Below the pieces are notes generated by a model. It saw only the letters and a program-made list of their open reading frames with translations. It was not told the DNA's origin and made no database searches. DNA of 64,000 nt from Homarus americanus (lineage: Eukaryota > Arthropoda > Malacostraca > Decapoda > Nephropidae), in NCBI RefSeq assembly GCF_018991925.1, contig NW_024736071.1, positions 7,733,642 to 7,797,641 on the forward strand. Reading direction: 5' to 3'. Of the stretch, positions 46,318-58,966 are shown piece after piece (position 1 is the stretch's first letter; every line of letters starts with the position of its first letter). A program made the translations under genes and the position numbers.

Positions 46318-48310
46318 TACTGTAGATGGCTGTGCATATGTTGCCAAAATCCTATCAACCTTTGGTCATATGCTGCAAATTGTGTTTTCATTTATCGCAT
46401 TTCAGCATGCCACAACTTGTGCGCTTACTCTACAAATATTATTCACTTTTTTTTTCTCATTTGAACTGAAAGGAGAAGTGGCTGTTGAGAATTTAGGCAT
46501 GTAGGTGAGTGGAATTGTTGGAGTAAGGGCAAATTTCCTTGCTTTTGAGTGAACACTGGCTGAGTGACACTGTGACTGCAACTCAGGAAGTGTACATACG
46601 CTGTAGTTGTATTGGCATAGTGGTTCATTTAAAACACTTATATTGTGGCTTTTCTTGTGAAAATGGCAGTGATTTAGGTAGCTGTCAAATAACCAAGGCT
46701 ACTGTATTGAGCAATAATTATCAGTATTCTGAAAACTACTATAGATTCATAAGATAAACAACGCACCCATTTTGTCAACCATAAAATTACTCATACTTCC
46801 AATTATTGATTCTAAAATCCTGTTTCCTAATTGGGGCTGAGTGAATGAATGGTTTTGTGATGGTTATTAATCCCATTTTGTTCATGATGTCCACCCATAA
46901 TGTCTTTACCACAGCAGGTAGAGATAACTTCTTATATTATTTCTTTCCATTACATACAGTAGATGGACCCCTTGTTTCTAAAAGAAAGAAGATGCTTGTG
47001 TAAATGACACTTTCATTTGAGGGCATAGCCCAGGCTTTTGGATTTGTTTGGGGTAAAATATTTTTGGATATTCCCTCCATTTCCAATCTATAATCTTATT
47101 AGTACATACAGTATATTATAGGTGCAAGTTTGGCAATCCCAGTGCTCATTGTCAACTAGTCTAAGAATGAGTGAAATACCACTTCCAGTCACAAAATGTG
47201 TATTAAGGGTTACTCTTGACACCTTGGTCGAAAGTCAATCCCATGACTGGCAACTTAATGGAACAACTCAGTTTTATTTCATATCACACAAACTACGGAA
47301 CAAGCTGGCTGTGTTATTTTACTTTGAGTAAGATCAAGTTGGTGTATGTCAAAACCACACTTTGTGTACCAAAACACACCAAGTGTATAACAGTTGCAGT
47401 AAAACTTATATTTGTCCTTAAGAATTCAACAGGAACTGTGTTGTAGCCATGGGTAAATGATGAGCTAGTTGTTGAAAATGGTGTAGCAAGAGATCTTGTT
47501 ATCTATATAATCAGGCAAGAGCTGAGGTATGGTTTAGGGTATCCTTCATAATTGTGACATTTCTCTATTAATTAACAAAATGCGTTTCCTTTGTCAACCC
47601 TTCTCGTTTTAATTCCCTTTGTATTATTTTTTACTCAAGCTATTTAGTAGAAGGATAAGCTACTTTTATAGTCCCCAAATGCTATGTTTATTACACGATA
47701 GTGGTTATCGCAGTAGGGTTAATACCCATTATCAAATAACTGGACAATAATGGAAACTGAGAAGACCCTCCAAAGGGACGTCTTTTCTTGACCCTCATAT
47801 TTTCTATTTTTCCACTTGAGTCATACAGTATATGATATTTTTTACCTACGGGTAAATACCCAATGGGCTCCAACATTCATAATACTGTGTACTGTAGACA
47901 GGTGAGGAATATTATATAGTGTATATTTTTTTAATGAATTCTGGACACTTAATTCATGTTAAGTATTGTTGTTATCTAAATCAGGAAATCAAATTCTGAT
48001 CAACAATTGTAATGCAAATTATTATAGTTTTTACCCATTTAAAAGAATGTAGATATAAATTTGTCGGTACAGGACAGAAAAGGAAATGAGTGTGGTGTGG
48101 TGAATGCCTTCTGAGGCACTGTATAACATATATAATATTTTGATCCTTCAACATCTTTGGTACCCACTGATATGAGTCAGTGTTTTGTGTTCTTGTGCTC
48201 CTTTCATAAAAAAAAAAAAAAAAAAATTAATTAATATTTTTAGCTTGTGATTATTTTTTAAAGAATAAAATTGTAATGCCTTTTTTAATGTTTATTGTAA
48301 TTTTCCCCAG
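46318..48310. other. Low-repeat region upstream of host exons
   Basis: Probably intronic to the gene whose exons lie at 48.3-48.9 kb. No further exon could be recognised with confidence and no complete transposon was seen. Confidence 0.5.
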
Positions 48311-48378
48311 AAAACACCAAATGGGGAGGAGAAAGTGTTAACACGAGCCAGGCTGGAGGGCTGAGCGCTTCACCCAGA
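48311..48378 (+). CDS. Internal coding exon, unidentified host gene
   Basis: Preceded by a pyrimidine tract and AG (TTTTCCCCAG at 48,301-48,310) and followed by the strong donor GTAAGT at 48,379. The 68-bp exon starts with the last two bases of a codon and then reads NTKWGGESVNTSQAGGLSAS plus PR, ending in phase 0. That phase joins exactly to the open frame of the next exon at 48,832. The sequence is polar and probably disordered. I do not recognise the protein. Good splice sites plus matching phase in the most repeat-poor part of the window make this the best host-gene candidate. Upstream exons were not found, and the start of the gene may lie outside the window. Confidence 0.6.
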
Positions 48379-48831
48379 GTAAGTCATGTGTTTACTTCTT
48401 GGTATCATGGTGAGGTACATCACTTTAAATTGTATCTGGTTAGTAGAGTAACCTAGTAGTTGTACTGCAAAGTTAATTAGGTTTTCTAATTCAGATGATG
48501 TTATATGTATAAACCAAAATGTTGAATTCATATTAATGTTTTTGATTCATGTAAATTTAGAAAGATACAGATATCATTCGATTAGCATTAATTCACTTAA
48601 TGATAATTCGGTTTAGCGATAGCTTGACTCACTGGGAAGGGGGAAAAAACTGGGGATGAGATGGTCTGTGAGTTGACATATTGCCATTGTTAAATGAAAT
48701 GAAACTATAAAAGTTGTGGAAAAGTAATAATAATACACAACTCTAATGTGGCTTAGAAATAAAGAAAATATAAAACTATAAAATAAGAAAAATGAAGAAC
48801 ATGGATGTGTACATTATCCCTTATCTTTCAG

Positions 48832-48909
48832 ATGGAAGACAGTCGCACTAATAGTGGGAATGACAAGAACAAGACAGAGAGTATGTTGAAGCACCTACTG
48901 TCCAAGTAA
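48832..48909 (+). CDS. Terminal coding exon, unidentified host gene
   Basis: Acceptor TTATCTTTCAG (48,821-48,831) is followed by 25 codons and TAA at 48,907-48,909. The peptide starts MEDSRTNSGNDKNKTE and ends SMLKHLLSK. It continues in frame from the exon at 48,311-48,378, so the Met is probably internal. The end contains L-K-H-L-L, an LxxLL motif of the kind that can dock on nuclear receptors; in so short a match this may be chance. The context is a hydrophilic C-terminal tail. Confidence 0.6.
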   Translation: MEDSRTNSGNDKNKTESMLKHLLSK

Positions 48910-51900
48910 TCTGACCCCTGCCAGTTGTGTCAGGTCATCCACGTGCTCATCTGTACGCTCATCTATATGGTCTTTCTATCCCTTTTGACCTGCCTGCTAC
49001 CAGTCATTGCAAGTTGCAGGGTGTACCATGGTATTACTGTGGTATTATCTCAGAGCACATACACCCCACTGTCAGGAATAAAATATTATTTTTGTGGTTT
49101 TAACCTCTATGATTGTAGGACAAAACCTAATTTTTAACAGCTAATTAATAGTTTAATTTTGTTATGAATAAGACATTGAAGGATGATGATATAAATTATG
49201 TATGTACCTGTGAATGATGTATTGACTGTATGGCCTAACTTTAAAATTAACTGCATATACATATCTAATTATGATTTTAAAGTGCAGAAATCTGTAAATT
49301 AGATATACTTGTATTGTATTTCTCAGAAAAATTTGTTTTAAAAACGATTTTTCAATCTTAAAGTTTGTTTATAAAAAATATGAATTTAAATTTTTTTAAA
49401 TACATTAGAGAGTTATCCAAAAATGTTTAGACAGTGGGGGGTATGTTAGCTCTTGTCTAGGGTTGAGGGAAGCCAATGTGATGTTTCAATGCCAGAGCAG
49501 TCCTGTGATTTAAACTTTTACCAGTACAAAAGGGGGGAATGCGAAAAGTTTGGTGGGTACCAGGGGTTTGTGCATCTCTATTTCCCATTTACCCACAAGT
49601 AATGTGTACATGCTCCCTACCTTGCTTTTACCATTGATTACATTAAGGAAATTATTTCTCTTCTAGGTATATGAAACTCATGATTTACCTCATAATGAGA
49701 ATACTTGCAATTCATGGAATGGCAAGTGTATATCTCATTGCTATATTTTTTGATTCTTCTCCACCTTAAATGTCATTTTTTAAATTGCCGCAGTGTGAAC
49801 TTGTTGTTGCGAGCCTGGAATGGAAAGACTTTCTGGGCATTTGTTAGCCACGGTATTGTGAAAGTTGTTGATGGTGTTTTACCATCGTTGTTGGGCAGGG
49901 ATATATGGCAGCCAGCCAGGGTAGGTCCAGTGAAGCTGCTAGTGGCACGTTAGCTGTGGTTCAGTTCAGCCTTATGTGCAATTCTTACCATTGGGTTGTG
50001 ACTTACATGTCTAGTGTACAGAGAGATTATTATTCTATGAGGAGGGTAACAGTTGCTGTTGTCAGACTGTTGTATACTATTGTTATGAATGTAAGTACCA
50101 TTAATATAGTTCACTTATATACAGAGCCTTACATACTCAACTCTTCTATACCAAAGGCATTAATGTAGATACACAGTGTACTTGAGGAAACTTCCCTAAC
50201 CCCTGTATTTTCTTTGCACATCACCAAGTTGAATGTTAGATAGCAGGAGATGTTATCAAGATTAGAGAGTAAAATATCATGTTATAATGGTTTATTATTT
50301 TTCTATGAGAAAGTTTATTGAACTGTTGTTATTCTACAAAGAAAATTAATGTTGGCAAAGATATGATAACTTATTGTTGGAACACAGAAGTGACTGGGGC
50401 CAGCCCAGGGAAGAGAGCGCCAAAGGATCAATGCCAGCCACCTGTGGTGCAAACGCGGCTGGGAACAACTTGCTCATCATTCACTTACTGGCTACTTGTG
50501 GACTGGCGAGGGAGGTAGCATGACCTTTTGGAAGTGACAGACAGTGTAGGTGTGTGTGAAAAAAAGTGCTATAATGTGGGGTCATCCCTGGACCTTTTAG
50601 TGGACTTGGGAAAGGCAGCCTCCTGAAAGAAAATTCTGCTTTACTTGGCTGATCACTCCTGTTGATTTGAAAATATTGCTTGTTTCTGGAAAATTTCATA
50701 AGTTACTGGAGTAATGAGCATAAATGACTACTGTTGATGACTTGTTAAAGAATTAGCCTTCATTCACAACAACTAAGAAAACAATATGAATTATATGGAA
50801 GATAAAAAGGCTAGAAACTTCTATGTTTCCTGATAATTATAAACAATAAATATTTGTCAGTGTGAAGTGATTACCTCAGGCAAACCTGGAAAGTGCTCTT
50901 AAAAAGTAACTGTGGAAAGTGGCAAAAGACAATATAACCAAAGTGATTAAGTGTAGTTTAAGTGTGCAGGAGTGGCTCATGACTCCACTAGGAAAGGAAT
51001 ATGAGAGTGCTGGCCCCAGGACTGGTGATATGGCTACTTGTCAGATTTGTGGAAGTAGTGATGGACTGGAAGTTCAGGTTAGAAAATTCCTCTCCTGACC
51101 TTCTTCTATAGTTATTTCAGAAGTGACCTAGTTACTCTTTAATTGAGCAATTGATACGTGAGGCCTCACATACAGAAAAAATTGTTAAAAGTATATTGAT
51201 TTATTTTATTAATCCCAAACTATAGTTCCTCTGTAGACAAGGAGCCTCGGGCACTGTGGTGCCCATGTCCAGTCTTGTTTTCCCTCCAACGCTGGCACTC
51301 CAAGATTGGTCATATTTTGTAGAGTTTCAGCATTCAGTTGTATGTTTCATTTGGTGGAGTAAGATTTTTGTATATATTTGTAGTGAGTAAGACAGTAATT
51401 ATTATGTAACAGTTATGGAATCCCACTGGAAGATTGGCTGCTTCCCTCCAAGTTGCTTTTCATTCATGTGGGGCTTTTGTCATGCCGTATAGTCTGTATT
51501 ATCATTGGTTTCCGCAGCTTCATTGGTTTGCATTGGTACGTTCCCTGTACATTGTGTGTGTATAGGCAAGTTTCACCATCATTAAGCCACATGGCAAATA
51601 AAAGAGAAATGGTGTATTCCCAGTGTTTCTTTTGTATTTTTTTTACCTTTATATATACCAAAATTTTCCATACAAATAGTCATTGTTATGCTGGTGTGGA
51701 AAGGATCACTGATTTGTTGTTATTATATGGTTACGGTTATGAAATTTTATAATTAAATTTTTTTTTTTATTCTGATATTTGTTTCCAGATGAAATTTAAT
51801 TGAGCATCAACCACTTTGTTCTACATTTAAAACACACATGGTGTGGTAATATGCAGTGTTATATTTTTGGGGGAGGGAGTGAGAGACTTGCCTCATGGTG

Positions 51901-53198
51901 GCATTTTAATGAACCAGTTTCTACGTTAGAAGAAGTATTTGGAGGCCGATTGTGTCTTAGCGAAGTATTAGCCAATTTGCCTTAAGATTGGTACATAATA
52001 TATAATGTGCTGTAATGTTATAGTAAAACTGGTTTCCATGTTTTCATAAGACAGTAGATATACCCATCCTTAAAGATAGAGTCTGATTGGCCAAGTCAAC
52101 AGATATATGTGGGAATAATATTGTTCGCGCTATATTTTTGTTTTTAACTTAATAACTGTCGCATTTGGGAAATCGAGGTTACTCCATAGACAGTACTGCA
52201 AAATAAAATGACCTGTGAAAATTATTTTTTTTACTTTTGAAATTAAAGATATAAAATTTAGAAGACATAAAAACCAAATGAAAACTTTGTACAGTACTAT
52301 CATGAGTGGCAAGTTGTGAGTCTGTGAAGTGAGGTGTGTGTAACTGGCAACTGCTGTGATTGTGGTGGTGCAGCAGTGGGTTTTTGTGGTGCTAAGTGGG
52401 AGGTAAGCTCCACGTAGGTGGTGAGCCAGGCTGTGGTGTCGTAGGTGTGGATGAGGGGCCACTGAGGACAGGAAGGGGATGAGGCATAAATAATTCCAAA
52501 TCATTTCAAGATAATGATAGGAAGTTGATTCTGAGGCTCCACCTTCCCTGTGTCTCGCTCTAGGGTTTCTACCTGAATTACCATTCTTTGTATGATTTTT
52601 GGCACACAGCTTTAAATTTATGGTGCCAAATGCCAATTGTCTTGAGACAACAATGGTGCTTTTGCAATAAATCATCTGAAGACTGTGATAGCAGTTAAAG
52701 GGTTAATTCAATAGGTATACTGTATAATAAAAATCTGGATTATATGCTCATGTATAAAATATTCGAAACTATGTAATTATTTTAATGCTAAAGTCTTCGA
52801 ATAGTTATTCATAATTATTCATATATGTAGCCAGATAATGAATTACTATAGCTTTACATGCCCAACCGATGAGATGCACTAACTGGTGTGTGGAAGCAAC
52901 ATTCGCACATTTAAATAAAAATACTCTGGGCAGTATTGTACAACCTGACTAATTAAAATTGTAGATAATGTACTGTAATTAAAGTAAATTTATTAGTTTT
53001 AAATTCCAAGTGATTCCCTGATAATCTTACATTTGTCAAAATTTCTCACATTGCAACGATGTGTCTTTTCCACTCACACAAATGAAGTCTTGCAGATGAG
53101 TACAGTACATTGTACCCTTATTAATTCAGATCATTATAATTCAGCTTTTGGGTGAATTTAAATTTATTTTTTATTTTTTATTTTTATTTATTTATTTT
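48910..53198 (+). other. Probable 3' UTR and downstream non-coding DNA
   Basis: Follows the stop codon at 48,909. A possible poly(A) signal AATAAA lies at 49,077-49,082, and further signals occur later. The region is GT/AT-rich, with no complete transposon recognised. The longest open frame (52,130-52,675, minus) shows no known domain. The 3' UTR length cannot be set from sequence alone. Confidence 0.45.
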
Positions 53199-53202
53199 TT
53201 AA

Positions 53203-53294
53203 CCCTTTCACAGCGGGAGGTTACCCTAAGCTGAATAAAATGGTCTGGCAGTAGCCAGAATAAAATGGCAAGTGAGTGACACGCGGTGAAAGGG
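53203..53294. mobile_element. 92-bp piggyBac-type MITE
   Basis: Ends CCCTTTCAC / GTGAAAGGG, flanked on both sides by TTAA (53,199-53,202 and 53,295-53,298). TTAA duplication with CCC termini is diagnostic of piggyBac. There is no coding capacity. Confidence 0.85.
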
Positions 53295-53298
53295 TTAA

Positions 53299-54910
53299 TG
53301 AATTAAATAATTTGAATTCAGAATGAATCTGAAATAATCGAGATATTCCAAAAGGTCGATTATTATTATAGGAATATATGAAATAGATATTAAAATGAAT
53401 AACTTACAGGAATATAATATGAATTATATTAAGATACTGTACAAATCTACATTTGGGTGTGTAGTAGAGGAGAGGAGATGGCGGGTGGTGGAGGAAGGAA
53501 GTAGAGGACAACTCGTCTCCGGTGCTCATCAGCCCGCGATCCCTTTAAAACGACAGTTTGCGATTTCATCATAATTCCCATATTATTTAGGTTCATTTGG
53601 TACCGGGTTAATAAAACATTATTGAGAAATAATTAATTTTCCCCCAAAAATCCCACATTCAATCCCAAATGAGCAATTGCACTGTAGTATATTCCTAGTC
53701 TCTTGTTTACAAAGCAGTAACAGCTGATCGTTCCTGCTCTCCTTAACAAAGTTGCCAACACTCACCATCTCTCAAGCACCATGTCACTGCTCAAAGGGGT
53801 TGGTGCTTACCACAGGATCTATTTTGAGCACTTAATAAATAATAATGTAGCGTATATATCAGAACTTAATAAATATTATTGCAGTGTATAATGTATATGC
53901 CCTGGTTTATTCACTGATTAGTTGTCTCAGTGCAAAAGTAGCCAATCGTGCCATCATGTATCATTTAATTTTAAATTCGAAATTCGAAATTAAATTGTTA
54001 TAAGACAATGTTTTAGTAGTGCTGTTAATGTGTGTGCTGTGGAAGACCTTCGTCACATCACCTCATTTTCTGCCTCGTCACCCCGCCTCCCCCCTCCTCA
54101 CCTCGTCACCTCACCTCGCAGTGTTATATTTATTTATTACAGTATTATTTACTTTATTATTACTGTATGTGCATTTAAAATAGTATTTATGTTTGCACAG
54201 TAATTATAAATAGTTTATTTTAGGTGGCAGCCAATGCAAGGTGCAAAAACTGAACAGAAAATGAACGAATAATTGAACAGAAAAATTCAGAAATTGTTGA
54301 ATATTATCAAAATATTCCAAACTCAGTCAATTCGGATTTTTTAGTAATTCAGGTGACCTGGAGCCCCTTTTTTATCGAATTAATGAGGATATACAGTAGT
54401 GTATGAAGTTTCAGGCCAGCTTCCCTTGGGTAGTGTGCACATAAAATTCTTATTTAGAACTTTTTAGGTGAAATTACCTAATGAAACCTTACTTGAAAGA
54501 AGTAACATCACAGTAATACTTGTGTTAAAAAGTAGGGTTATATGACCCAAAAAATGAAAACAGAAAATGCGTTAAGTACATTAAAACAATTAATAATAAA
54601 CACTCGTGAACAAGGAGCAAAATCTTTAAATGTGATTGTTGCAAAAAGTATCCAGATGTATTTAAATTAAATGAAAATATTTCTTTATACTAAATACCTA
54701 TATTAGAATACCTTGTATTAAGTTGATTATAATCTTACACATCTAGTTATCTGGACAAGATAAAGTGTATAGGTGTTTAATGTGCTGCTCGAATGAATAG
54801 TAAGAAAGGAAACTTATATTGTTTGGTGGGAGGTGAAATTCCTGTCTTCTAATATATGATTTGTTTAATTACCAAATTTAATAATAACTTTACCAAAATA
54901 CAAACAATTA
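53299..54910. other. AT-rich DNA without recognisable gene
   Basis: No supported feature apart from a CT-rich stretch (54,050-54,120) of CCTCACCTCGTCACC-like words. Confidence 0.55.
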
Positions 54911-55680
54911 CAGTATAGTCTTCATTTATGCGGTCAAGTGAACCCGTGGAGGTCCGCGTGAAACGAGAAACGCGTAAATGAAATAACAGAACATATGGGA
55001 TTAATTGAAATAGAGACTGGGCCGACCCCCAAACTACACTTTTTCCAACACAATAGTACGTTGTAGTAAAAATAACATCTTAATTTAATTTTATGATGGT
55101 ATGCACACACAATTAATTTTTAAGAGAAACGGCTAATGTCCATTCAAATAATGGACTCAACTTTCCCCCCCCCCTTCTTCCCACGCTTTCTGGCTCTCCC
55201 TCCCTGAGAAATGTTTGGGAGAAAAGACTAAGTTTTTATGTTTAGTAATAAATAATGTCTCGGACTATGTTTAGGATAATATAATTGACATTGCTGGATT
55301 CCTTGCAAGTCTGCGAATAATTAGAATATAAACGTCATATATTTTGCACAAGATACAATTTTTGCTCTCTCTAATAAAATTCTTAAATTAGATCTAAAAT
55401 TTGTATGTCTAATGCAAATTTTAGGTTGTTTATATTCAAATTAATCACCATCTTATAAGAATTACAGCAATGTAAATTATATTCTGGCCGGGTAATTTCT
55501 ACGAATTTTATGAGCTAAAAACAAATATCTTCAGCTGGGCGACCTTGTATGCACCCTGCCCGCGCCGCTTCCCACGTAAATGATGGAATGAACCTCGTAA
55601 ATAAAAATTGTCGGTCTGGCAAGGTGCCGCGTAAATAACCAAACGCGTAAACCAAATCCGCATAAATCGAGACTATACTG
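54911..55680 (-). mobile_element. Non-autonomous Tigger-type element
   Basis: The left end CAGTATAGTCTTCATTTATG and the right end, reverse-complemented CAGTATAGTCTCGATTTATG, are flanked by TA. It is of the same family as 3658-4903, inverted, and includes one copy of the ~290-bp module (about 55,240-55,530). Confidence 0.9.
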
Positions 55681-55682
55681 TA

Positions 55683-56762
55683 TAACTTATCATTGAAGAG
55701 GTAAATCAATTTTAGTCCCAAGACATTTTCACGTGAATTTTGCTGTAGGAACGCCTTGGATAGTGTCACTGTGGCACAAGACCAGCAACAACTCAGAGAA
55801 GAGACCTTTATCATCCCTTGGGCAATAGAGATGTACCCATTGACTTCCCAACTGCTAGACATTATAGAAACTTCTGTCAACCCAGAGTACGTCAATTTAA
55901 GTCTAGGTTGTAGTGTTTATCAAGACGTAATAGCGGCATGAACGTCCAATTGACTGTAATTGTTTATGACGTAGAAGACATCCTAAGCCCAAAGCGATCC
56001 AGAGGCTCCTGGATGATCAAACTTCAAACCTAAGGACATATGTATTTGTTATATTTCAGAGTATGATTTCCTGACTATCTAAACCAGTTGGGACATGTTT
56101 TGGCCAATATATATTATGGTGATATAAAAACAGAGTTGTAAAAAGTACTGTGCTGGATTTTGTTACTTAATTATAAGTATCGTTACATTGGCAATATGTT
56201 ATTAGAGTAGAAGTAAAATTATCCAAAGATCAATGTACTCAAGTAGAAGAAAAAAAGGATCTCATTCATAAAGTAATCACGTATTGAAAGTGAAAAGTAG
56301 CAAAATTATTGTCTCAATTATTAAAATAACTATACAGTAAATTATAAAAAAAATTTAACTAAAGATAAAAATAAAAGACACTTATTTTTAAAAATATTTA
56401 TTTGTAAATCTCTCTATTGAGATTAATCAATAACTGATTCTCAAAATTATGGCTGTCCAATCAGAATCTTTTAGGCCTAAATATAAGCCCAGCATGACCT
56501 ACCAAAAGAAAATATGTTCAGCTGTTCTTCTCCCTATAATCCATTACAGGGATAGTTAATGGACTGAAAATATATCCAGCCAACACTATGGTCACTTTCT
56601 TCCTTATCCACACAAGTATCATCGACATGGACAGACACAATTTTGTTTTTGCTTGCATTAGGTTAGGAAAACAGTCCAACAGTGTCTGCCATGTATCTGA
56701 GGTTGGGGAAGACCCGCATTTCTCTTCCTGTAAACTCTGTAACTATCCCTTTAACACTACTG
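55683..56762. other. AT-rich DNA without recognisable gene
   Basis: No supported gene. The minus-strand frame at 55,515-55,895 reads partly into the Tigger end and is not credible. Confidence 0.5.
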
Positions 56763-57558
56763 TACAGGAAGTCTTCGCTTAATGTCGGCCCGTTTAACAT
56801 TGTTTCAGTACTACGTTGCTAAACTTAAGAGACCCAAAAAATTTTTTGTCCCGGCCCGGTGACTCGGTACAACTGTTGTTTGCATCGTCACGGACTACTT
56901 TTTGCTGCGCATCCTTAGGATAAATATTTAATTTACCTTTTTCACAATATGTATTTAGGATGGTGTTTGCATGTAAATGAGTAAAAATAAATGAAGAAAA
57001 TTACTATATCTACCAATAATAAGTTGATAAAACATGTACAGTCGGCCACAGGAATATGTATACACACTGTAGCTGTAAGGTCCGAAAATGGTCTGGTAAC
57101 GTTGAAACTGTGCATCCAGACGCATGATGAAACTCAGCTCCACCCACCTGTTATCTCTAACTATTTCTGTTAACCCCTTCTTTATTCTTCTATTTACTCC
57201 TCTTGCTTCCTTTACTAATCACAAACATCAGTAAAAAAAAAGTAGGGTAAGAGAAAAAGTGGGGGAGGAGGAGGGAGCTGTACGATAACTGCAATCCCTT
57301 TCGGCAACAAGTTTACAACCATTGGATACAATATATTACTTGTAATATAAACACAAGACACTTGCAAAACATTCACAACAAATGTATTTATAACATATGT
57401 AGGAATAAAACATAAATTACAGGTCATTTTGTAATTTTGTCTGTTCTGTTCAGGACAGTGTTACCATATATTTTGACTCAAACACGAACCTTAGGTGTAT
57501 ACTTATTCTTGTGGCTGACTGTACGGTACAGTAAAATGTACTTAAGGGATTAAAAATT

Positions 57559-57680
57559 TTATCTCTTGTGCAAAATATATGATGTCTATATTCATACCAT
57601 TTGCTGTCTTGCAAGGATTCCAGCAATGCAATTTATATTCTGCTAACTTTAGTCTGTGCCATTTTATAAGATAAAAACTT
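57559..57680 (+). repeat. 290-bp module, partial copy
   Basis: Shares the phrases CTTGTGCAAAATATATGA and TCTTGCAAGGATTCCAGCAA with 3825-4111, showing the module in a second Tigger family. Confidence 0.65.
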
Positions 57681-57892
57681 TAAGCCTAAACCGCCTTCAA
57701 TCCGGGCCGGAAGTTTGGAAGGGGAGGTGATGTATTATGACAGCTGGAGCCAGCCTGCTGGCCAACCAAGGTTACCTAGTGGTATTTATTTATCTGCCAT
57801 GTTGAGGAGTTTTAAGTTTTTCTCTTATAAAATCTCAATGAATGTGACTTTGTAGTAATGCATACAAGCATCTCACCAGGCATCACACAAGG

Positions 57893-57936
57893 AGCTGCCT
57901 ACTACCTACTACCTAGGTAGTAGGTAGTAGGCAGCT
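57893..57936. repeat. Perfect 44-bp palindrome
   Basis: Two 22-bp arms without spacer or mismatch, centred on CCTAGG. Each arm is made of (TAGG)TAGTAGG-like words and ends in the AGCTGCC/GGCAGCT boundary. It lies 14 bp from the start of the hAT MITE (8 bp of that being the TSD). Confidence 0.97.
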
Positions 57937-57950
57937 ACCAAAGAGTAAGG

Positions 57951-58355
57951 CAGTGCCGGATTTAGACCTGTGGAGGCCCATGGGCAGCCTCTTTGTGGAG
58001 GCCCCCCTCATTATAACTACTCCAGAGGGTGGGGTGGCGAGTGAAGCGAGCCTAAACATCTGGGAGTTCCGGGGGGCGCTATAAGCCCCCCGGGAAAATG
58101 TTGAAATTTGAACACTTCTTTGGAGAATTTTGAAGCCATGTGCAGTTATATTGAGGAAATTAGAGCATTGAGAAATTTTTAATTAACTGTATATTTATTG
58201 ATAGTGTACAAATTCCCAACACACAAACACACACACACACACACACAAAAGTGAGACATTACTGGAGTCATTCATGTGGTTTCAAGTTGACCAGCCCTGA
58301 TATGTGGAGGCCCCTGGGCAGCTGCCCACTTTGCCCACTCCTGAATCCGGCCCTG
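57951..58355. mobile_element. hAT MITE, copy 2
   Basis: Starts CAGTGCCGGATTTAGACC and ends CTGAATCCGGCCCTG, flanked by the perfect 8-bp repeat GAGTAAGG (57,943-57,950 and 58,356-58,363). Nearly the same sequence as 24,040-24,517, with a shorter microsatellite. Confidence 0.93.
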
Positions 58356-58405
58356 GAGTAAGGTACTACCGCCTGGGAAGATATTGGAAGCATAATGTAT
58401 TGTCC

Positions 58406-58666
58406 AATGGTAGACCCTGCTGCCATATGGCATCACAAAAATTGTGACCAAGTCCCAGGTTCCTGATCTAACTTTCTGCCTCATTTACACACAATTGTAA
58501 GGTCTCAATTATTTCTGTTACTTTGACAACACAACATACATAATGTGTATCATTTCTCACTCTTCATTTATTTTTTATTTTTTGTATTTATTTATGGTTA
58601 TTATTATTATTATTATTATTATTATCATCATCAATTTATTTGTATTTTTTATTGATTATTAATTTA

Positions 58667-58722
<56 letters not shown>

Positions 58723-58825
58723 TATTATTATTATTATTACATTTTCGCCTCCCCCAGGCCCTGATGTGGGGTCAGTGACCTGTGCCCCGGGTGGGCTAAT
58801 GCCTGTAAAAAAAAAAAAAAAAAAT
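58406..58825 (+). repeat. A-tailed dispersed repeat, copy 2
   Basis: Begins GGTAGACCCTGCTGCCATAT and ends GGTGGGCTAATGCCTGT plus an A-run. Homologous to 22,513-22,850. It includes a long (TTA)n tract at 58,670-58,739. Confidence 0.7.
58598..58739 (+). repeat. (TTA)n microsatellite
   Basis: Two TTA arrays separated by about 40 bp of T-rich sequence. Confidence 0.95.
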
Positions 58826-58966
58826 CATGGGGCAAAGCGAGGCTCAAGAACGTAATTCCCATATTTTATCTATTTCCTATGGGGAAAATTGATCTGCTTA
58901 ACGTTGTTTCGTATAACGTTGTGTTTTCAGGAAGGTAACCCTGATGTTAAACGAGGACTTCCTGTA

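Larger units (their letters stand above)
56765..58964. mobile_element. Tigger-type element carrying a hAT MITE
   Basis: The left end CAGGAAGTCTTCGCTTAATG follows TA (56,763). The right end TTAAACGAGGACTTCCTG precedes TA (58,965). It is related to 22,855-23,502 (AACGTTGTGTTTTC block near the right end). It contains, in order, a fragment of the 290-bp module, a 44-bp palindrome, a hAT MITE and an A-tailed repeat. No transposase was recognised. Confidence 0.82.

Noticed and set aside
52130..52675. 181-residue minus-strand open frame as a gene
   Set aside because: Low-complexity composition, no recognisable domain, and it lies in the likely 3' region of the plus-strand host gene.
57893..57936. 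Rho-independent terminator or bacterial operator
   Set aside because: The palindrome is in a eukaryotic transposon nest with no gene next to it, so a terminator reading is not meaningful.
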